Shown here piece by piece: positions 25,776 through 41,060 of a stretch of DNA of 64,000 bases (positions are counted from its first letter, which is position 1; every line of letters starts with the position of its first letter). Origin of the DNA: Lophium mytilinum. Taxonomy: Eukaryota; Ascomycota; Dothideomycetes; Mytilinidiales; Mytilinidiaceae. A model generated the notes under the pieces. The model saw only the letters and a list, made by a program, of their open reading frames with translations, had not been told where the DNA came from and made no database searches. The stretch is taken from positions 2,017,615-2,081,614 of the forward strand of contig MU004184.1 of NCBI GenBank assembly GCA_010093605.1. The letters are read 5' to 3'. The position numbers and the translations under genes are program-made.

Positions 25776-26193
25776 ATTGAGTTACAGGGTGTAGCGATGG
25801 GTAGAACTGTGGCTCGGTTTTAGAGGCTGTTCGTGGGATGGCTAGTCAAGCTGTATAGAGAGATGAAGTTGTGGTGGGGGGAGAGGCTCTTGGGCTGCCC
25901 CACATCAGCCTTGCAAGGATGGTCACGTAGTCAACGGGCGAGATCCCAAGCGGAGATATCGAGGCAGATCGCTCAAAGTTATGCAGAGACAGATATGAAT
26001 TCATTGAAGCATTGGAAATTCATATTCCGTGTGCCGAGCCGTGCTAGCTAGACCCTTCCATTTTTACCTCCACCAATCCAAAGCTAACCGGAGAAATCAG
26101 CAAACACCTCGAATTATTCCGTGATACAAATGAACACCCTGCCCATAACCAGCCGAGCAAATTCTACAGACGCCGTATCCTCATGCCCGCCGC
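25776..26193. other. spacer between GFA1 3' end and RIB4 start
   Basis: This 0.4-kb stretch holds the RIB4 promoter and the GFA1 3' untranslated region, both on the minus strand. No further gene is visible. Confidence 0.5.
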
Positions 26194-28587
<2,394 letters not shown>

Positions 28588-28903
28588 GGCGAGAGTGATG
28601 AGAGGGGGTTCGTGGGCGTTATTCGGTAGCGATCGTAAGGTTCGTGGGACAGGCTGGACAGCAGGAGAATGGGAATTGGAGACAGAAACAGTGGGCAATA
28701 ATGGGGTTGGCGGGATGGGGTACCAGTTGTTGATGTTTTATAGCTGTCCTCAGCCAAGCCAGCTGCACTCCACAGAAAGCAATCGATTCAGCTACTAGCT
28801 CGCCGCCCCTGCTGCGAGGGCATGGGGAGGCGGTCAAGTGGCGTCGTATTGAAACCACCGCGGGCCACAGACACGCCCTTCCACCGCTCTCTTTTCTGTC
28901 CTC

Positions 28904-29416
28904 CTAGGAAGCCCACGCACGCCTTGACGGCAATTCTGCTGCCACTCCGTCACCGCAGCGGGCGAGGAGCACAAGGTGGCACTCGTCTAGCGCCGCCCTG
29001 TCCGTTGGTTCCTGGCTGTAGAGACTTTCCCAGGGATCTGCGAGGCGCAGTCCTGCAAATATAGCATCACTAGGCACAAAGAGGATTTCGTCCAGAGCCG
29101 CCTCCTCCGAACCGTCTTTCACGATGCGATAAACAGATTCAATAGATCCAGCCTCGTACCACCGGATCGCGGCAGATGCTGTTGTAGCTAGTGCTCCGCC
29201 GCAGCTGTGGTGGTCGTTGCTCTGGAAATGCTTGCGAGCCTGAGGAATTTGCTCCCCTGAGACATGCACCAAATGCTCCAAGACAGCGTCAGCAAAGGCG
29301 ATCCCACCGGGATACTGCCCTCCTCGAGGGACGTCCTCCGCAAACCAATATATCGCTCCCGTCGCATGGCAGATCGCACGCATGCACTCCTGCACATCCG
29401 CTGCCGTCGTCGCCAT
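28904..29416 (-). CDS. hypothetical protein, 170 residues
   Basis: Not recognised. One uninterrupted frame runs from the ATG at 29416 to the stop at 28904. The translation has balanced composition with alternating hydrophobic and polar segments, unlike the low-complexity shadow frames elsewhere. Blocks such as GGIAFADAVLEHLVHVSGEQ and DEILFVPSDAIFAGLRLADP look like a folded soluble domain. There is no signal peptide or membrane segment. It ends 316 bases upstream of the GFA1 start on the same strand. A missed 5' exon is possible. Confidence 0.5.
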   Translation of the reverse strand: MATTAADVQECMRAICHATGAIYWFAEDVPRGGQYPGGIAFADAVLEHLVHVSGEQIPQARKHFQSNDHHSCGGALATTASAAIRWYEAGSIESVYRIVKDGSEEAALDEILFVPSDAIFAGLRLADPWESLYSQEPTDRAALDECHLVLLARCGDGVAAELPSRRAWAS

Positions 29417-30996
29417 CGACACCGTTGAAACTGCCCGCCGCTTGGCACGCCCGCTCCGACACTGAAAAGCGGCTGACGAAGGCTGAGGAATGTCTCCTGC
29501 TTCTGTACTGTTCCCCTTCCTTCGTCGAGGATCGTGGCTTCGTGACGGTGAGCTTAGCGATAAGGTACTCTAACTATTACGCTTATTTCTGACGGCGCTC
29601 GTGATTCACGGCGGTGGACGTCGAAGGTGGGTGGTGGCGTTCCCCGGTTCGGTGAGCACTTGGTCGTCAGAACCTAGGGACAGATATCAGCGGCAGGCTA
29701 GTATCAGCCAGACCTCAGCTGAAGCCTTCGGTTACCTGCCCAACAGAAGAACTATATCTTACACGTGGCTAGGTAGAGTCTTAGACCACCTTCTCTGCAC
29801 CCTCACTAACCGAAAGCTTATCACGACCTGACAAAGGCTGTTCAGCTCTTGAACCAATTTAGTTCACGTTCGAGGCGATGATTACTCAGACACAGTGTAT
29901 ACATTCATTAGCAGCACCAGTACAGTATCTAGGTGCCTCACTCGGTTCTTTTCCAGAAGTTTCTCTCTTGCTCTCTATACCCCAGAACGGAGACGTCGAC
30001 TCAAACCTCTAGTGCGAATAAAGCCAGCGTAATGAGTATACCGATCTAGTCAAATTAAAAAATGGACTCCCTACGTAGGAATCCCGCATATCATATCGAC
30101 ACCGTCGTTTCATTTGATATTTAGCTCACTCCCTCTTTTCTCGATAGCTTGAGGTGTACAACACGTAATAATTAGGAGGGAGCGACGGAACTCCAATGCT
30201 GGCTAGAGCTTCCATCTTGGGTAAGTCACGTGACTGTAGTCCCAATTGGGGATACCCTCTTGGCAACCATATCCACCTGCAGTTTTCAACCCTGCGTAGA
30301 GCTCTCCTGGTCTCCCCGGTGAGGAAAACTCTAAAAGTTTTGCGAAACCAGCCTCTCTAAGATGTGCGTATCGTAAGTTGTCTTCCCAAAAGAAATCATT
30401 CCTAGTCAACTGGAATGCCACCAAGCGGAAGCATCGAACTGTGCTACGGAGTGTTCAAATCATTGCAATGTGAATACGATTTTTCTGGAAAACGGTCTAT
30501 GAGTAAAACAGAGTCGGAGCGTGTTGGTTGGCCTAATCCTGATGATGCATGCAGAGGCGGAGGATCCCTTGGTGCTCGGTGGTCCAATTGGAACGACGGC
30601 CATTTCCGCGTCACTATATCCGACATCGTACAACTAATACACAAGAAGGCTCAGTATCTGTGACGAGGCGGAGCTGTTGATCATTGTGTCGCAAGACCCC
30701 GCACAGAAGTAGATTGATGTTGAGCTCTATGTCCTCCAATTCTCGTAAACCTTTGATCTTATCCATTATTCTGTTTCTGGTGTCTTGTTCATAGCTCTAA
30801 CATACTAGGTTTTGGGCGTCTACGGACATATCTCAATACAACCTATCGAACTTTGACATCAGAAGGCAAATCGGACCCTCGGTTAGCGCGTCGCACTACG
30901 ATTGCATCATCCCCGGTCGCTTCAGTCATTCACCCTGCCTTTGGTTTCCTCCAGGAGCTTTGATTTCCTCCGGGAGCTTTGTTTCACTCCTATATC
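29417..30996. other. intergenic, no gene seen
   Basis: About 1.6 kb with only short frames. The right end contains the promoter of the STAND-type gene; a near-duplicate pair TTTCCTCC(A/G)GGAGCTTTG occurs at about 30946-30962 and 30965-30981, just before its start. Confidence 0.45.
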
Positions 30997-33900
30997 ATGG
31001 CTGACCCGATATCAATAATCGGGCTAGTCATTGGGATCGGTACCACTGGGTGTCAGATCTCGATCGCGTTGTTTGATATGGCTTCGACGGTCAGACATGC
31101 CGCTCAGGATATGAAGGATCTCGCCACCGAACTAGTCAACTTGTCTTACATATTCATACAACTAGGCGACTTGCTGAAAGACCACAGGCACCTATGCACT
31201 CCGGAGTTCTTTCTGAGTGCTAGTTCCATTGTGGAGAGGTTCAAAGAAGTGGAGAAAGAGCTCAACAAGACAACGAGGAAAGGGAAGAAGATGAAGCGAG
31301 TCAAGTGGCTGCTGAGATCACCTAAGATTAAAGGTTTATTGCAGAAACTTGAAGCCATCAAAACCTCGACAACTTTAGTTTTGGCTACGATCAATCTCAC
31401 TAAAGAGCAAGCCTCCAGGAAGTATAATACCATCAAAAACCCAAACCCAGTCCCAAAAGCTGACATCAAATCCCTCAGACTGGACAGGGACCCGAAGAGC
31501 CCCCTTCCCAAGTATAGCGCTCCCATCAACCGATTCCGAAAGGTCGTCGAAGGTATCGTCCAAGCAAGCCGCTTTGCGATAGAGAAATCCCAGATGCAAG
31601 TCGAGGGCAACCCAAATGAGACTAAAAAGTACTACGACAGCCGAATTCAACGATGGTGTGCTCCTCCCAACGACACCGCAACCTGGCTCTACCGTTTGGT
31701 GTTCTGTTCAGACCCAGCAATGAGCTATCAGACATTACCGAAACCCTATGCTGGAGGTTCAATTATCGACTATGGCGGTACCGGGACAAGCACATCCGAA
31801 TCTGATTATGAAAGTGCAGAAGATGAAGCCCATCTTGTTCGCTTTGAGAACCAAATCAATGCTCCTGGATGCATTCAGTGGGAGCCACCGTCCGTAGTAG
31901 TTGATCGACTACTCAGAATGTGGACGACTCTAGACGACGTCCAGATCTTTGAAAGTAGAGTCGACAGCATAGACAATAAGGACAACCACCAAACTCAATC
32001 GCGTCCCGGTATACTCAAAGGCCAACAAAAGCCGCCAAAGCCGCGAGATCTAAAACCTCACGCGTCGGATGCGTCAGACTATAGTGGTGGCGAGCTTTCC
32101 AGCGCTCCAGGTTCCGATAGCTGTGATGGGTCTGAGGGCCCTATCGACTCGAAAGTACCAAAGGCCACTGCGACTACGCCTTGGCCTGACCCATCGACTA
32201 TGCTTTTTGACTCGTCGCCTCAGAACGCCAGCCAGAATGATCCACAAAGAACCGACTCAAACCCGTTCTTTCCAGGGTTTGATACAGGCGTGAACAGAAA
32301 CCTGTACTATCCGGGTTACTCTCGCGGCCAATATACTGGAAACGGGGTGTTTGCCCAGAATCCGTACTCGGTCTCGCCAGTCCCCGGCGCTGCAACGGCT
32401 CCTCCTATACATACCTCCAGCAGAACGCCGCACCCTCAAGTGTTACCTTTGTCTCAGATGCTAGGGGAATACCAGTCCTCTGAGTTCAGCAAGTCGTCAA
32501 ATGTTCCTGCCGAAACGCGGACCACCACAATGTCAGAGGCGTCTAGAGCAGCTCCTAAATCAGCGAACGAGGCTCGTATGTCTCGAGTAATTGATTTGCT
32601 TTTGGAACAGCTTGTCGGCGGGGATAAAGATGATAATGACCAGTCTGTAGCTCACGTACCACTCAACGAAACCTATCTACGAGAATGTGTACGTGACTTA
32701 TACCGAAATGAGAAAAATCAGGACCTGACGGCACAGAGCAGGGAGAGTGACCGGGACACCGCAGCTGCAGAGCAGAGAACGATCGATAACGCTTGCCATG
32801 AAGCCCGCCGTGAAGTAGAAGAAAGGGCTATTGAAAGAGCCAAGGAGGCAAAAGCTGCTGCTGACAAGGAGCTAGCTCAAGTCACCGCAGCAGCAAAAGC
32901 AGCAAAGAGAGCCAAGAAGGCTCTGGAAGAAGAAATTGCGAAGCGTGAGCAACAAAAGTTCGAAGCTAAAGCTGCGGAAGAAAGACAGAAGCTGAATGAA
33001 CAATTCGCCCATCTAACCAAAGTCATCGAGAATCAATCAGTGACTCAACAAGGTGCTCATACGGATTTTCATAGTAGCACTAGCCGCCAAATGGCGCTCC
33101 AGCCGCTACGCAAAACGCGAATCGCCGACGGTACACGGCATGTCGAAGTTATTGAGTTTGCGAAGAACCATCTTAGTCCATCTAACACTACGCAAATCGC
33201 ACCGATAAGCATTTTCCAAGACGATTTCCCGTCGTTAGACTACTTCTCTCATAGGAACGCTGACTTCGGAACATCCCGCAATTCGAGAAACGGCGCTTAC
33301 ACTCCCAAAAGCCCTTCGGATACGCGAGGAAACGAGGTGTCAAGAAGCTCCCCAAAACCTATCCTCTTTCCTTCTAGAATTGGATCCACCTCCCAGGCAG
33401 TCTCCGAATTGCAAACAAGCCTGACAACGTGTGGTCTCACAGCATCATTTGAGATAAACAGCGAGTGTGACAAAACACTAATAGCATCCTCAAACCAAGG
33501 TGAAGATCCGCTCTGGGGCACCGTATTCTGGGAACCACCACAGTTTGGCCACAACAGCGAGCTTCTCCAAACACTAAAATCGTACGGCTGGAGACCGCAC
33601 TATCGTAGAGTTTCAGGTCACTCTCCCAACCCTCTCTTAGAACTCTCTGGTTTCTAACGTCAAGGTTGTGTAGATGTTGGCCAAACCTACTTCCTCGGCC
33701 ATGAACCAGTCCACATGTTCTTCTTTACGCCGCGATACAGACCTCAACTCGAGCCAACTAAGAGCTCAGGTCCCGACTCTCAGTCTAGCACTGAATACCT
33801 CATCATCGGGCGCGAGCTTGTGGAGGAGTACGCTCTTCAGGAACTGGGATTCGATTTCAAGTCCACGGACTCCGGAGGCTATGCTTTAGACTGCAGACTA

Positions 33901-34318
33901 ACTCCGGTCAGTCGATTCCTTCCTTATCTTCGCGACGCTAATCGACTCGCTAATGACTTAGAACGACATCGACGCACTCATCGAACGATCCTTCACTATC
34001 CGAGAAACTAATTTCAGGCGGCACTATAGGCAGTTAGCATGGGCTTCAGAGGACCTTACGCAGTCGAGAGCGGAGCCTACACGATCGCTGAACACGGGAG
34101 AAATGTTCTGGGCAGAGAGAGACATACCGAGGGCCCAAGCTATAACTATACGTACGTCGGAGGAAGATTCTACGCCAAGCAAGTCCTCCTTTGACCTGCT
34201 GAGCTCGCCGTCACCTGCCCCCAGCGTCTATACTATTCCTTCCTCTGCCGGCTTGCCTTCTTCGCTGGCATCTGACGCTGGAACTCTCGAGGACCTCATA
34301 GACTTATCTGGATTTTGA
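30997..34318 (+). CDS. protein with fungal STAND-type N-terminal domain and coiled coil
   Basis: The model is join(30997..33616,33674..33906,33962..34318), 1069 residues, with introns of 57 and 55 bases; phases close. The start MADPISIIGLVIGIGTTG is typical of the N-terminal domain found on fungal NOD-like/STAND receptors and on many stand-alone fungal proteins (PigL_N/Helo-like families). No NACHT or NB-ARC P-loop follows. Instead there is a region with WCAPPNDTATWLYRLVF, a long Ser/Pro-rich linker, a charged Ala/Glu/Lys coiled coil at about 600-690, and C-terminal blocks spanning the two introns (QTYFLGHEPVHMFFFTPRY, ELVEEYALQELGF). The gene could act in signalling or incompatibility, but that is inferred only from the N-terminal domain. 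Confidence 0.8.
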
Positions 34319-35257
34319 TTTCTGTAGCATCGAGCAGTGCGGAATATCCACGTTGCTGTTTCGCTAGATGCATCATAATATTCCTGTGAATTGGTACGAC
34401 CCTCGTTTCTTTCGGTGAATAGCTGCAAGGACGGCGGGTGTCTCGCTGCTTGCGCGTCGATCCTGCTCGTTTGCTGCCACCGTCAGGAGGACCCCAGGTA
34501 GCACATCACCCCCCAGTCAAAACGATTTCTAATTCACAATGCACAAAATTTCGGACGACTCCACACATGCATTAAAGCCAGTTCTTTCCGATAAAAGCAT
34601 TATCCAAGAAAGGGACCATCCGACCTCTGGAAAAGCCGCACCACCACCAGATACCAAAAATGCCCTGCCCTAAGTAACGAAATGCAAACAATGGCGGAGA
34701 ATATGATACAACCGAAGCAAATCCCTCCCCCCAATCCAGGAAAAACCCAACCCAAACCACGACCCAAAAACATCAGAAACAGAAGATCGAAAGAGAAAAG
34801 AAACCCTAGAGAACCCAAACAAACAGCTCCCCCTCCATATAAGCCATGCCAAGGGGTGGGTGGGTGCAAAGCAAAGACCAGCACCCACAATGCAAAAAAC
34901 CCCCCATCCGACCGACCGAGCAAAAAGACCCCTTTCAAAGATCCCTAATGCCCCAAAGTAATTCCTCCCATGCCAAGGGGGTATGCGCCATCGATCGCCA
35001 TCGTAAGTTCGCACAGGGCTTTTTCTAGGAGGGGCAAAGGAAAGGAGATGTTTTGTACACACTTACACTCACCAGTAACGCCGCGCTTCTAAATCCATAG
35101 CGGGCAAAAAATGACAAAAGAAAATGTGTCTTTCTTCAGAGAAACTTCAGATGGGCGGAACAAGACGAGAGAAGCCGTCAGGTCGTTTCGGTTGGAAAGA
35201 AAAATTCGTGACTTTTTTATGGCGAGGCGAACGCGACGACGCTGTAATGTAGTGCTT
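34319..35257. other. intergenic between converging genes, no gene seen
   Basis: About 0.9 kb of shared 3' region between the STAND-type gene and the Rho GEF. An A/C-rich tract runs from about 34690 to 34950. No gene was recognised. Confidence 0.5.
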
Positions 35258-38200
35258 CTATCCCTCATCAGGAAGAATGCGAGCAAAGTGCTTTTCCCAG
35301 ATCCAGCCAATAGTGCGGTTGCTGTCGTCTTGGTTTCGAGCGAGCCATAGCTCGCCTTTGAGAGCGACAACGTCGAAGATCTGTGATGTGAATTAGTGAG
35401 GTGGCGAGATCGCGGAGTGGCAAGACTTACCTCTCCAGGAACGTAGACGAGATAGGGAAATCCTGCTTCTTGACGGTCATGTGCAATATTAAACTCAAAT
35501 AGACTCGCCGCCAAAAACAAGACATGATGCTCTTCTTGTGGCTCAGGACTTTGATTACGCATTACGGTGGGGGAGTCGGACATTGGTAACGCAGACGAAA
35601 AAACACCAGAGGTACGTGACGAGTAGGACGGCGTAAGGAAACCGGATCCGGATCCCGAAGTATTACGCTGCTCCATCTCTAAGCTTAGTCGCGGGAAGTT
35701 CAGGGTTGAATCCGTCACCGATCTCCCAGCGCCCGTCGATGGCCGCTGCGGGAAGTTTGAAATAGCGGGTGTAGTGGCTTGGGCCGAGCGTGGGGTTGAT
35801 GGGCCCCTACTCGAGATTGCGGATCCAGCTCGCATCCTCCCCATTGATAAGGGCTGATGTTGACCATCTAAGGGCGGTGTATGTTCATATGGCTGCCAGC
35901 CGGTAAAGTTTCCGCTGTGACGTTGGGAAATGTCGGGCGTTGATGCATCGCTGCTAAGCGACTGAGTTCGCTTCCCGCCTGAGTAATTCGAAGGCTTCCT
36001 AAAAGATGAAGCGTCATCCGTAACGAAAGTTTGGGCTGGAGAAAGGAAATTAGTGATCTCCGCCATTAAAGTCTTGTTGCAGGAGCTCAGAGCCTGAATT
36101 CGGGAATGGATGATGTCGTAGTCACTGACAAACCGTTGACTATATGTTTGCATATCGTCCGCGAAGACGTCGGTTCGCTCCGGCGGCTTCTCGAGCATCG
36201 GCTGAAGCTTTCGCTCAAACGTTGACTGCCAGGTGATCTGAATATTGATCAAGCTGAGCAGACAGCGCTCAATCAATTTCTTCGTCAAAGCGTACAGCCT
36301 CGGTAGGTCGTCCTTCAGTCCCTGATTGAGCTCCTCAAATGCTGTTCCATTTTCTTGGGTTTTCTTGTCCATTTTCTCTGTACGGTCCTTCATTTGCCTG
36401 TACTTAGCATATTCAGGAAGACGCTTCTTGCGCTTTTGCATAAGCTTTTGCGGCTGATCATGGAGTTTCCACAGAGTCATGATCGGGTCTATCACACTCT
36501 TGCGAATAGCAGCTTTCTGAATGGAAATTAGTTGAAGAGCGGTGAAGGATGTGACGAAGAATGCGAGTTGCAACCTACGTGTTCGGGGAGTGCAATTGTA
36601 GTCAGCTCAAGCATGGTTTGTCCATACTTCCGCCATTTGCTCTCAATCTCTGTATAGTCGTCTGCCAACACACGCATGTCTCGCGATGGTCGCATCTGGC
36701 CAGTCTGATCTACATCGAGAAACTCGATGAGAGCCGCGACTTGAGAGTTGCACTGATCGACGAAGGTCTGGACGTCGTCCATATACTTCTCGACGTCTCT
36801 CATTACAATCTGAAGCTGGAAGAAATGCCCGCCAAACTTCTGGGCAATGGCATCATACTCTGCATCTTCCACGTGCTCCGTGAGCCCTACTGACACCTTC
36901 AGCTTATCGGTTCTTCTCCCGAAAGCCTTGGACAATCCCGTAGGTATCCGGCCGTCGGATTCTTTTCGCTTTCGGTTGGCGAACTGATCCAAGAGTTCCG
37001 CCCGCTTCTTATTCTCGTTGATGCGCACAGACGCAGCAAGGAGTTCCTTCTTCGCGGACACGAGATCAGCATGATCAGGATGATCCGCTGGTGTAGTTGC
37101 AATCAAACTGTCCAACAGAAGTGGATACCGGGTAATTCTCTGAAGAGGCTTCACTAGAAGCGAGTCTAGAGACCAAGCTTGCGTGATGTCGCTGGCATAG
37201 TTGTGACACTCCTCAAGCCAGACCTTTACCTTGGGCTTGTCTTGTAAGGCAACGAGTCGCTGATTTGCAAAGTCAAGGTTTTTGAGGTAGTCTCCGAACA
37301 CCTTCTCCAAGCTTGCCATGTTCCTTCCAAAGATGGCTCCAATAGTGGTCATCCTGTCCTGGTCATTTTTAGGTGGCTCGAGAGTGGTTGATTGTTCCGT
37401 ATTAGTGCTGTTGGAAGTCGAGAAGCTGCCACGCTTAAAGTTCCAGCGGTTTGATTTCGGCAAGGTATACATGGGCGCTGCAGCTGGCTTCAGAGCTGCG
37501 AGGAAGGCCCGTGAGAAATTTACGATGTCGGCAGAGTTACCGAACAAGACCTTGCGGTCTTCGTTGCTGACGGAATCGATCGAAGTTGATGTCGCCTTAT
37601 AGATGTCTTCGACGACCATCATGTCTTGAAGAAAGATTGACTCAGTATCAAGGATCTCTTTAATCCGATTCCTCCGTTCTTTTAGCCTCTTCGACAGCGC
37701 ATCGTTCTCCTCAGCGGGAACAATCTTCGGTGACGATTCTGACGCTGGGACACTCGGTGGTGCATGTGGAGGTAGGGGTGTTTCTTCTATGTTCGCTTGG
37801 TATTGGTTGGCGGCTTGGTCTCTGGACGTGAAGTTGGGAAGTGGAGGAGGGGCGGAAGGGAAGATACTAGACGGAGGATTCCGACTATACACACTCGGTG
37901 AAGGAGGCGACCGCATTGCCTGATCCATATCACGAGGCGGAGGACCCATCTCGGCAGGCGCGAACGCTTGTGGCGGTGGTGGTCTTAGAGACGGTTTATG
38001 AGGCGAAGGCGTAGACCGCTGGGGAACGTTGATTGCTAGCCCAAGGCCTTCACCTGCGCCTTGAATTTCAGGTAGCTGAGGTTGATCGTACCGCGGCATT
38101 CGAGGGGTATTCTCCTCAGTTTGCTTGTGTGGATTCACTGTTGGTGTGTGAATGCCATCGGGTGCAGGCGAATATCTCCAGTCCTTTGGTGGCGGAGTTG

Positions 38201-41060
38201 GTCTATAATGATTGTCTTTTAGTTGCTCCAGCTCTGCCTCATCATGGGCAGAATCTCGAGAATACCGCTGAGGCTGTGTGTAAATTATAGCCGTTCCTGT
38301 GTAATCACCTTCCGGAGAAGCCATCAGATCGTTGAAATCGAGGGCACGATTGTCGTCTATTTCCGGTGTATGTGGCATTGGCTTCGCCTGTTTCAGCGGC
38401 TGTATCACATTTGCATCGCTCAACATTCGTGCAAGATATGTCTCTGTTGCTTCCTTCTGGTCCCAGTCCTTGTGTTGCGCCAGAGCAGGAGAGACAGCCC
38501 GGACTTGTTGTTGAAAGTTGTGAGCCATTTCGGGCGTGAGGAGATTTGCGTTGTGGTAATGCTCTAGCACTCGATTGATGGTGCTGTAGGCTTCGCTGTC
38601 CAGAGTCAAGTGTCCATTCTCGGGCATAGATGGCATAGTAGGCGTCCATTCTGGGTTGCGGTCTTCGCGATTACCTCTGAAGACGACGCTTACAGAGTCT
38701 TCTGGCCGGAGAGACGAGCGCGCATCGAATGGATCGATGGGAGATTCCTCCTCTTCGTCTAGATAGGATATAGCACCTGAAGGGTCAAGATGCTCTGCCC
38801 GCCAGACGTGTGAGCCCATGCTGACACGGTGCGACGCTGGCGAAGACGTTGGCCATTGATGTCGATTTTGAGTCAATGTCGGCGTGTCACGAAGCATGAT
38901 TTGTATGGATTCGCTATCGTCGATCTCCGAAGGATTGTCGAAGTCCGTGGGCGCCGCGCTAACAGGGCTTTGCTCCCGCATCTTCATAACTTCACTCAGG
39001 AGCATTCCCCGTCCTTCGTCCAACTGCTTGAATGTCTGCGGTGAGAGCATAGTATCGTCTTCTGCTGGCGACGTCTGAGAGGCCTCTATGACGTGATGTT
39101 CCTCGGGCTGTTGCAGAGGCTGGTATTGGGTCTGCTCTAGAGGCGGAGTCATTGCAAACCCACCAGGCATTCCCAGAACTGGCGATTCATCCTGTTCAAA
39201 CTCAGTGTCTCCAGTCATAGGCTCGCTGCCATTCGCAGATGGTAGACCCGAAGTGTCAAGTGTTAGAGTTTGTGGCTCTAACAGGTGGACATCGGGAGGT
39301 TGCGTGTCCGTGCCATGCTCAGCGGTGGGAGAATCCCCCGAGCTCTGGTCCTCGTCGTTCCGTGGTACGGGTTGTGTACGACCAACTAGCTTCCCAACCC
39401 TTTTACCTGCCAGAACCTCTTTCGACCCCGCACTCTTCAAGTTTTCTTTCGATGCCTTCTCTATGAGAGCTCGCCTATCCGAGACCTTGAGACCTCCAAC
39501 TGCGATGTTGTTCCTAGTTTTGGGTTTGTCGGACGGCTGATCGCGAGCTGCGGCAGCATGTCTACCAGTACTTCGCGCCCTCGACGCAGATGTGGTTGCC
39601 ATAGAGACCGGCTGCCTGTCGCGGGAGTGCCGAAGTCGTGGTGAAGTTGGCTGAGGCGGCGCGTGGATGACTGCTTTAAGGAGGTTGGCCCCGTTCGCAG
39701 GTTTGTTTGCTGTCGGCCCGCCGTACCTCTTAGAGGTCAAGGTGAGCGGAGGCGGGGTCTTGGTGGTTTTCTGAGGTACGTTCTCTTTCCCGGGATGATA
39801 TCTGCCCCGAGATCTTCCTTCCCTCCCTGGCGTGTGGTCTAACGATGATCCAGCGCGGGAGGTAGATTGGATGGACGAGCCAGAGTCCGACGTGATGCTA
39901 GTTCGCCGTGTCGTTGAAACGGGAATTCTGGAGGGTGGGGAGGCCCTCCTCGCGGCATTCAAGTCGGTCATGCGGGGTGAATGTGGTGAAGTCGGTGAAA
40001 AATTGGCCAGGTCTAGCGAATGGTTGTACCGTCCTACCGTTGGTGATAATTGGATATCGCTTCGAGAGCGGCGGTGTCCCCCAGCAGAAGCTGTCCTGTC
40101 AGGAGGCAGAACCCCGAGATTCGCTCCTTGCGGTGCTTGAAACGAGGCCTCCACGTTGGACTGGCTCCTCGAGTGGCCAGCAGTAGAGTTGGTCGGGAAT
40201 ACTCCGGAATCCGAACCTCGACGCCGACTGTCGAAATTCGCGATGCCATAGCCTGGACCTAGCAATCCATCCTGCCCTTCAACAACCTCGCCGAAAAAGG
40301 GCTGCCGACTCGACTGGAGGTTTTGCGTACTTGCGGCCCCCGAGAGTGCTCCCCTCGCTCCCGAGGACTGTGAGCCCACACTCTGGCGGGCGCCGTTTGC
40401 TCTCCTTGACGCCGCAGGAGAAGCAGGGGCAGGCTGCGGCCGCTCTCTCGGCTTCAGATTGTTGAATTTATATGAGCCGTATGTGTGTTCCTTGCCGGGT
40501 CGGGCAGGAGAGGATGTGGAAGCGGACTGTGGTATCGAGGACGATGATTTCGTAGTCGTTGCTAGGCGAGGCGGTCGGGCCCGGGTGGTCGAGGAGGGAG
40601 AGGCGGTGGGACTTGAATTTGCGGAGGAGTCGAACTTTTGCACGAGGCTCCTTACGGGCGGGCGGGTCGAGGTTGGGAGCGCGGGATTCGACTTTGCAGC
40701 GGACAGCGACGAGGACACTGGACTGGAAGCAGAGCGCGCTCCGGTGCGCTGAGCAGTGCGCAAGGCCGGCGAGGGCTTTGCGGAGGCCTGGGAGGCGCCG
40801 TTTATGGGGGGCTGGCGCTGGCGGGAGGTGGTGGTCATGTTGGGACCTCCCTCGACGACAATGTCCGGAGGGTGTGGCGATCGTTGCAGGCTGCCGGCTG
40901 GAGGATTATAGGATCGATAGAAGGCATCCGCGTCGTGCTCCGTGGGGTCGTCGGTCACGGAACCATTGACGTGTGCTTCGGGGGAGGTGGAGTTGAGCCA
41001 GTCAGCCACGCCGCCGGTGTAGGCATAGTTGTGATATGAGTGCTCTTCAGGCCCCTCCAT
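35258..41060 (-). CDS. DH-BAR-SH3 Rho GEF (Gef1-like Cdc42 exchange factor)
   Basis: The protein should activate a Rho-family GTPase, most likely Cdc42, at sites of polarised growth or septation. The model is complement(join(35258..35380,35431..36516,36579..41060)), 1896 residues, with introns of 50 and 62 bases, all phase 0. The first ~1100 residues are Ser/Pro-rich and probably disordered. A DH domain follows at about 1120-1355 (ILDTESIFLQDM; LLVKPLQRITRYPLLLDSL). A BAR-like helical region at about 1360-1700 is interrupted by an intron after ALPEH. A C-terminal SH3 domain at about 1820-1885 reads ASLFEFNI, FDVVALKGELWLARN and TIGWIWEKHFARI. DH followed by BAR is the arrangement of S. pombe Gef1 and animal Tuba. 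The start MEGPEEH is the first ATG of the frame. Confidence 0.9.
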
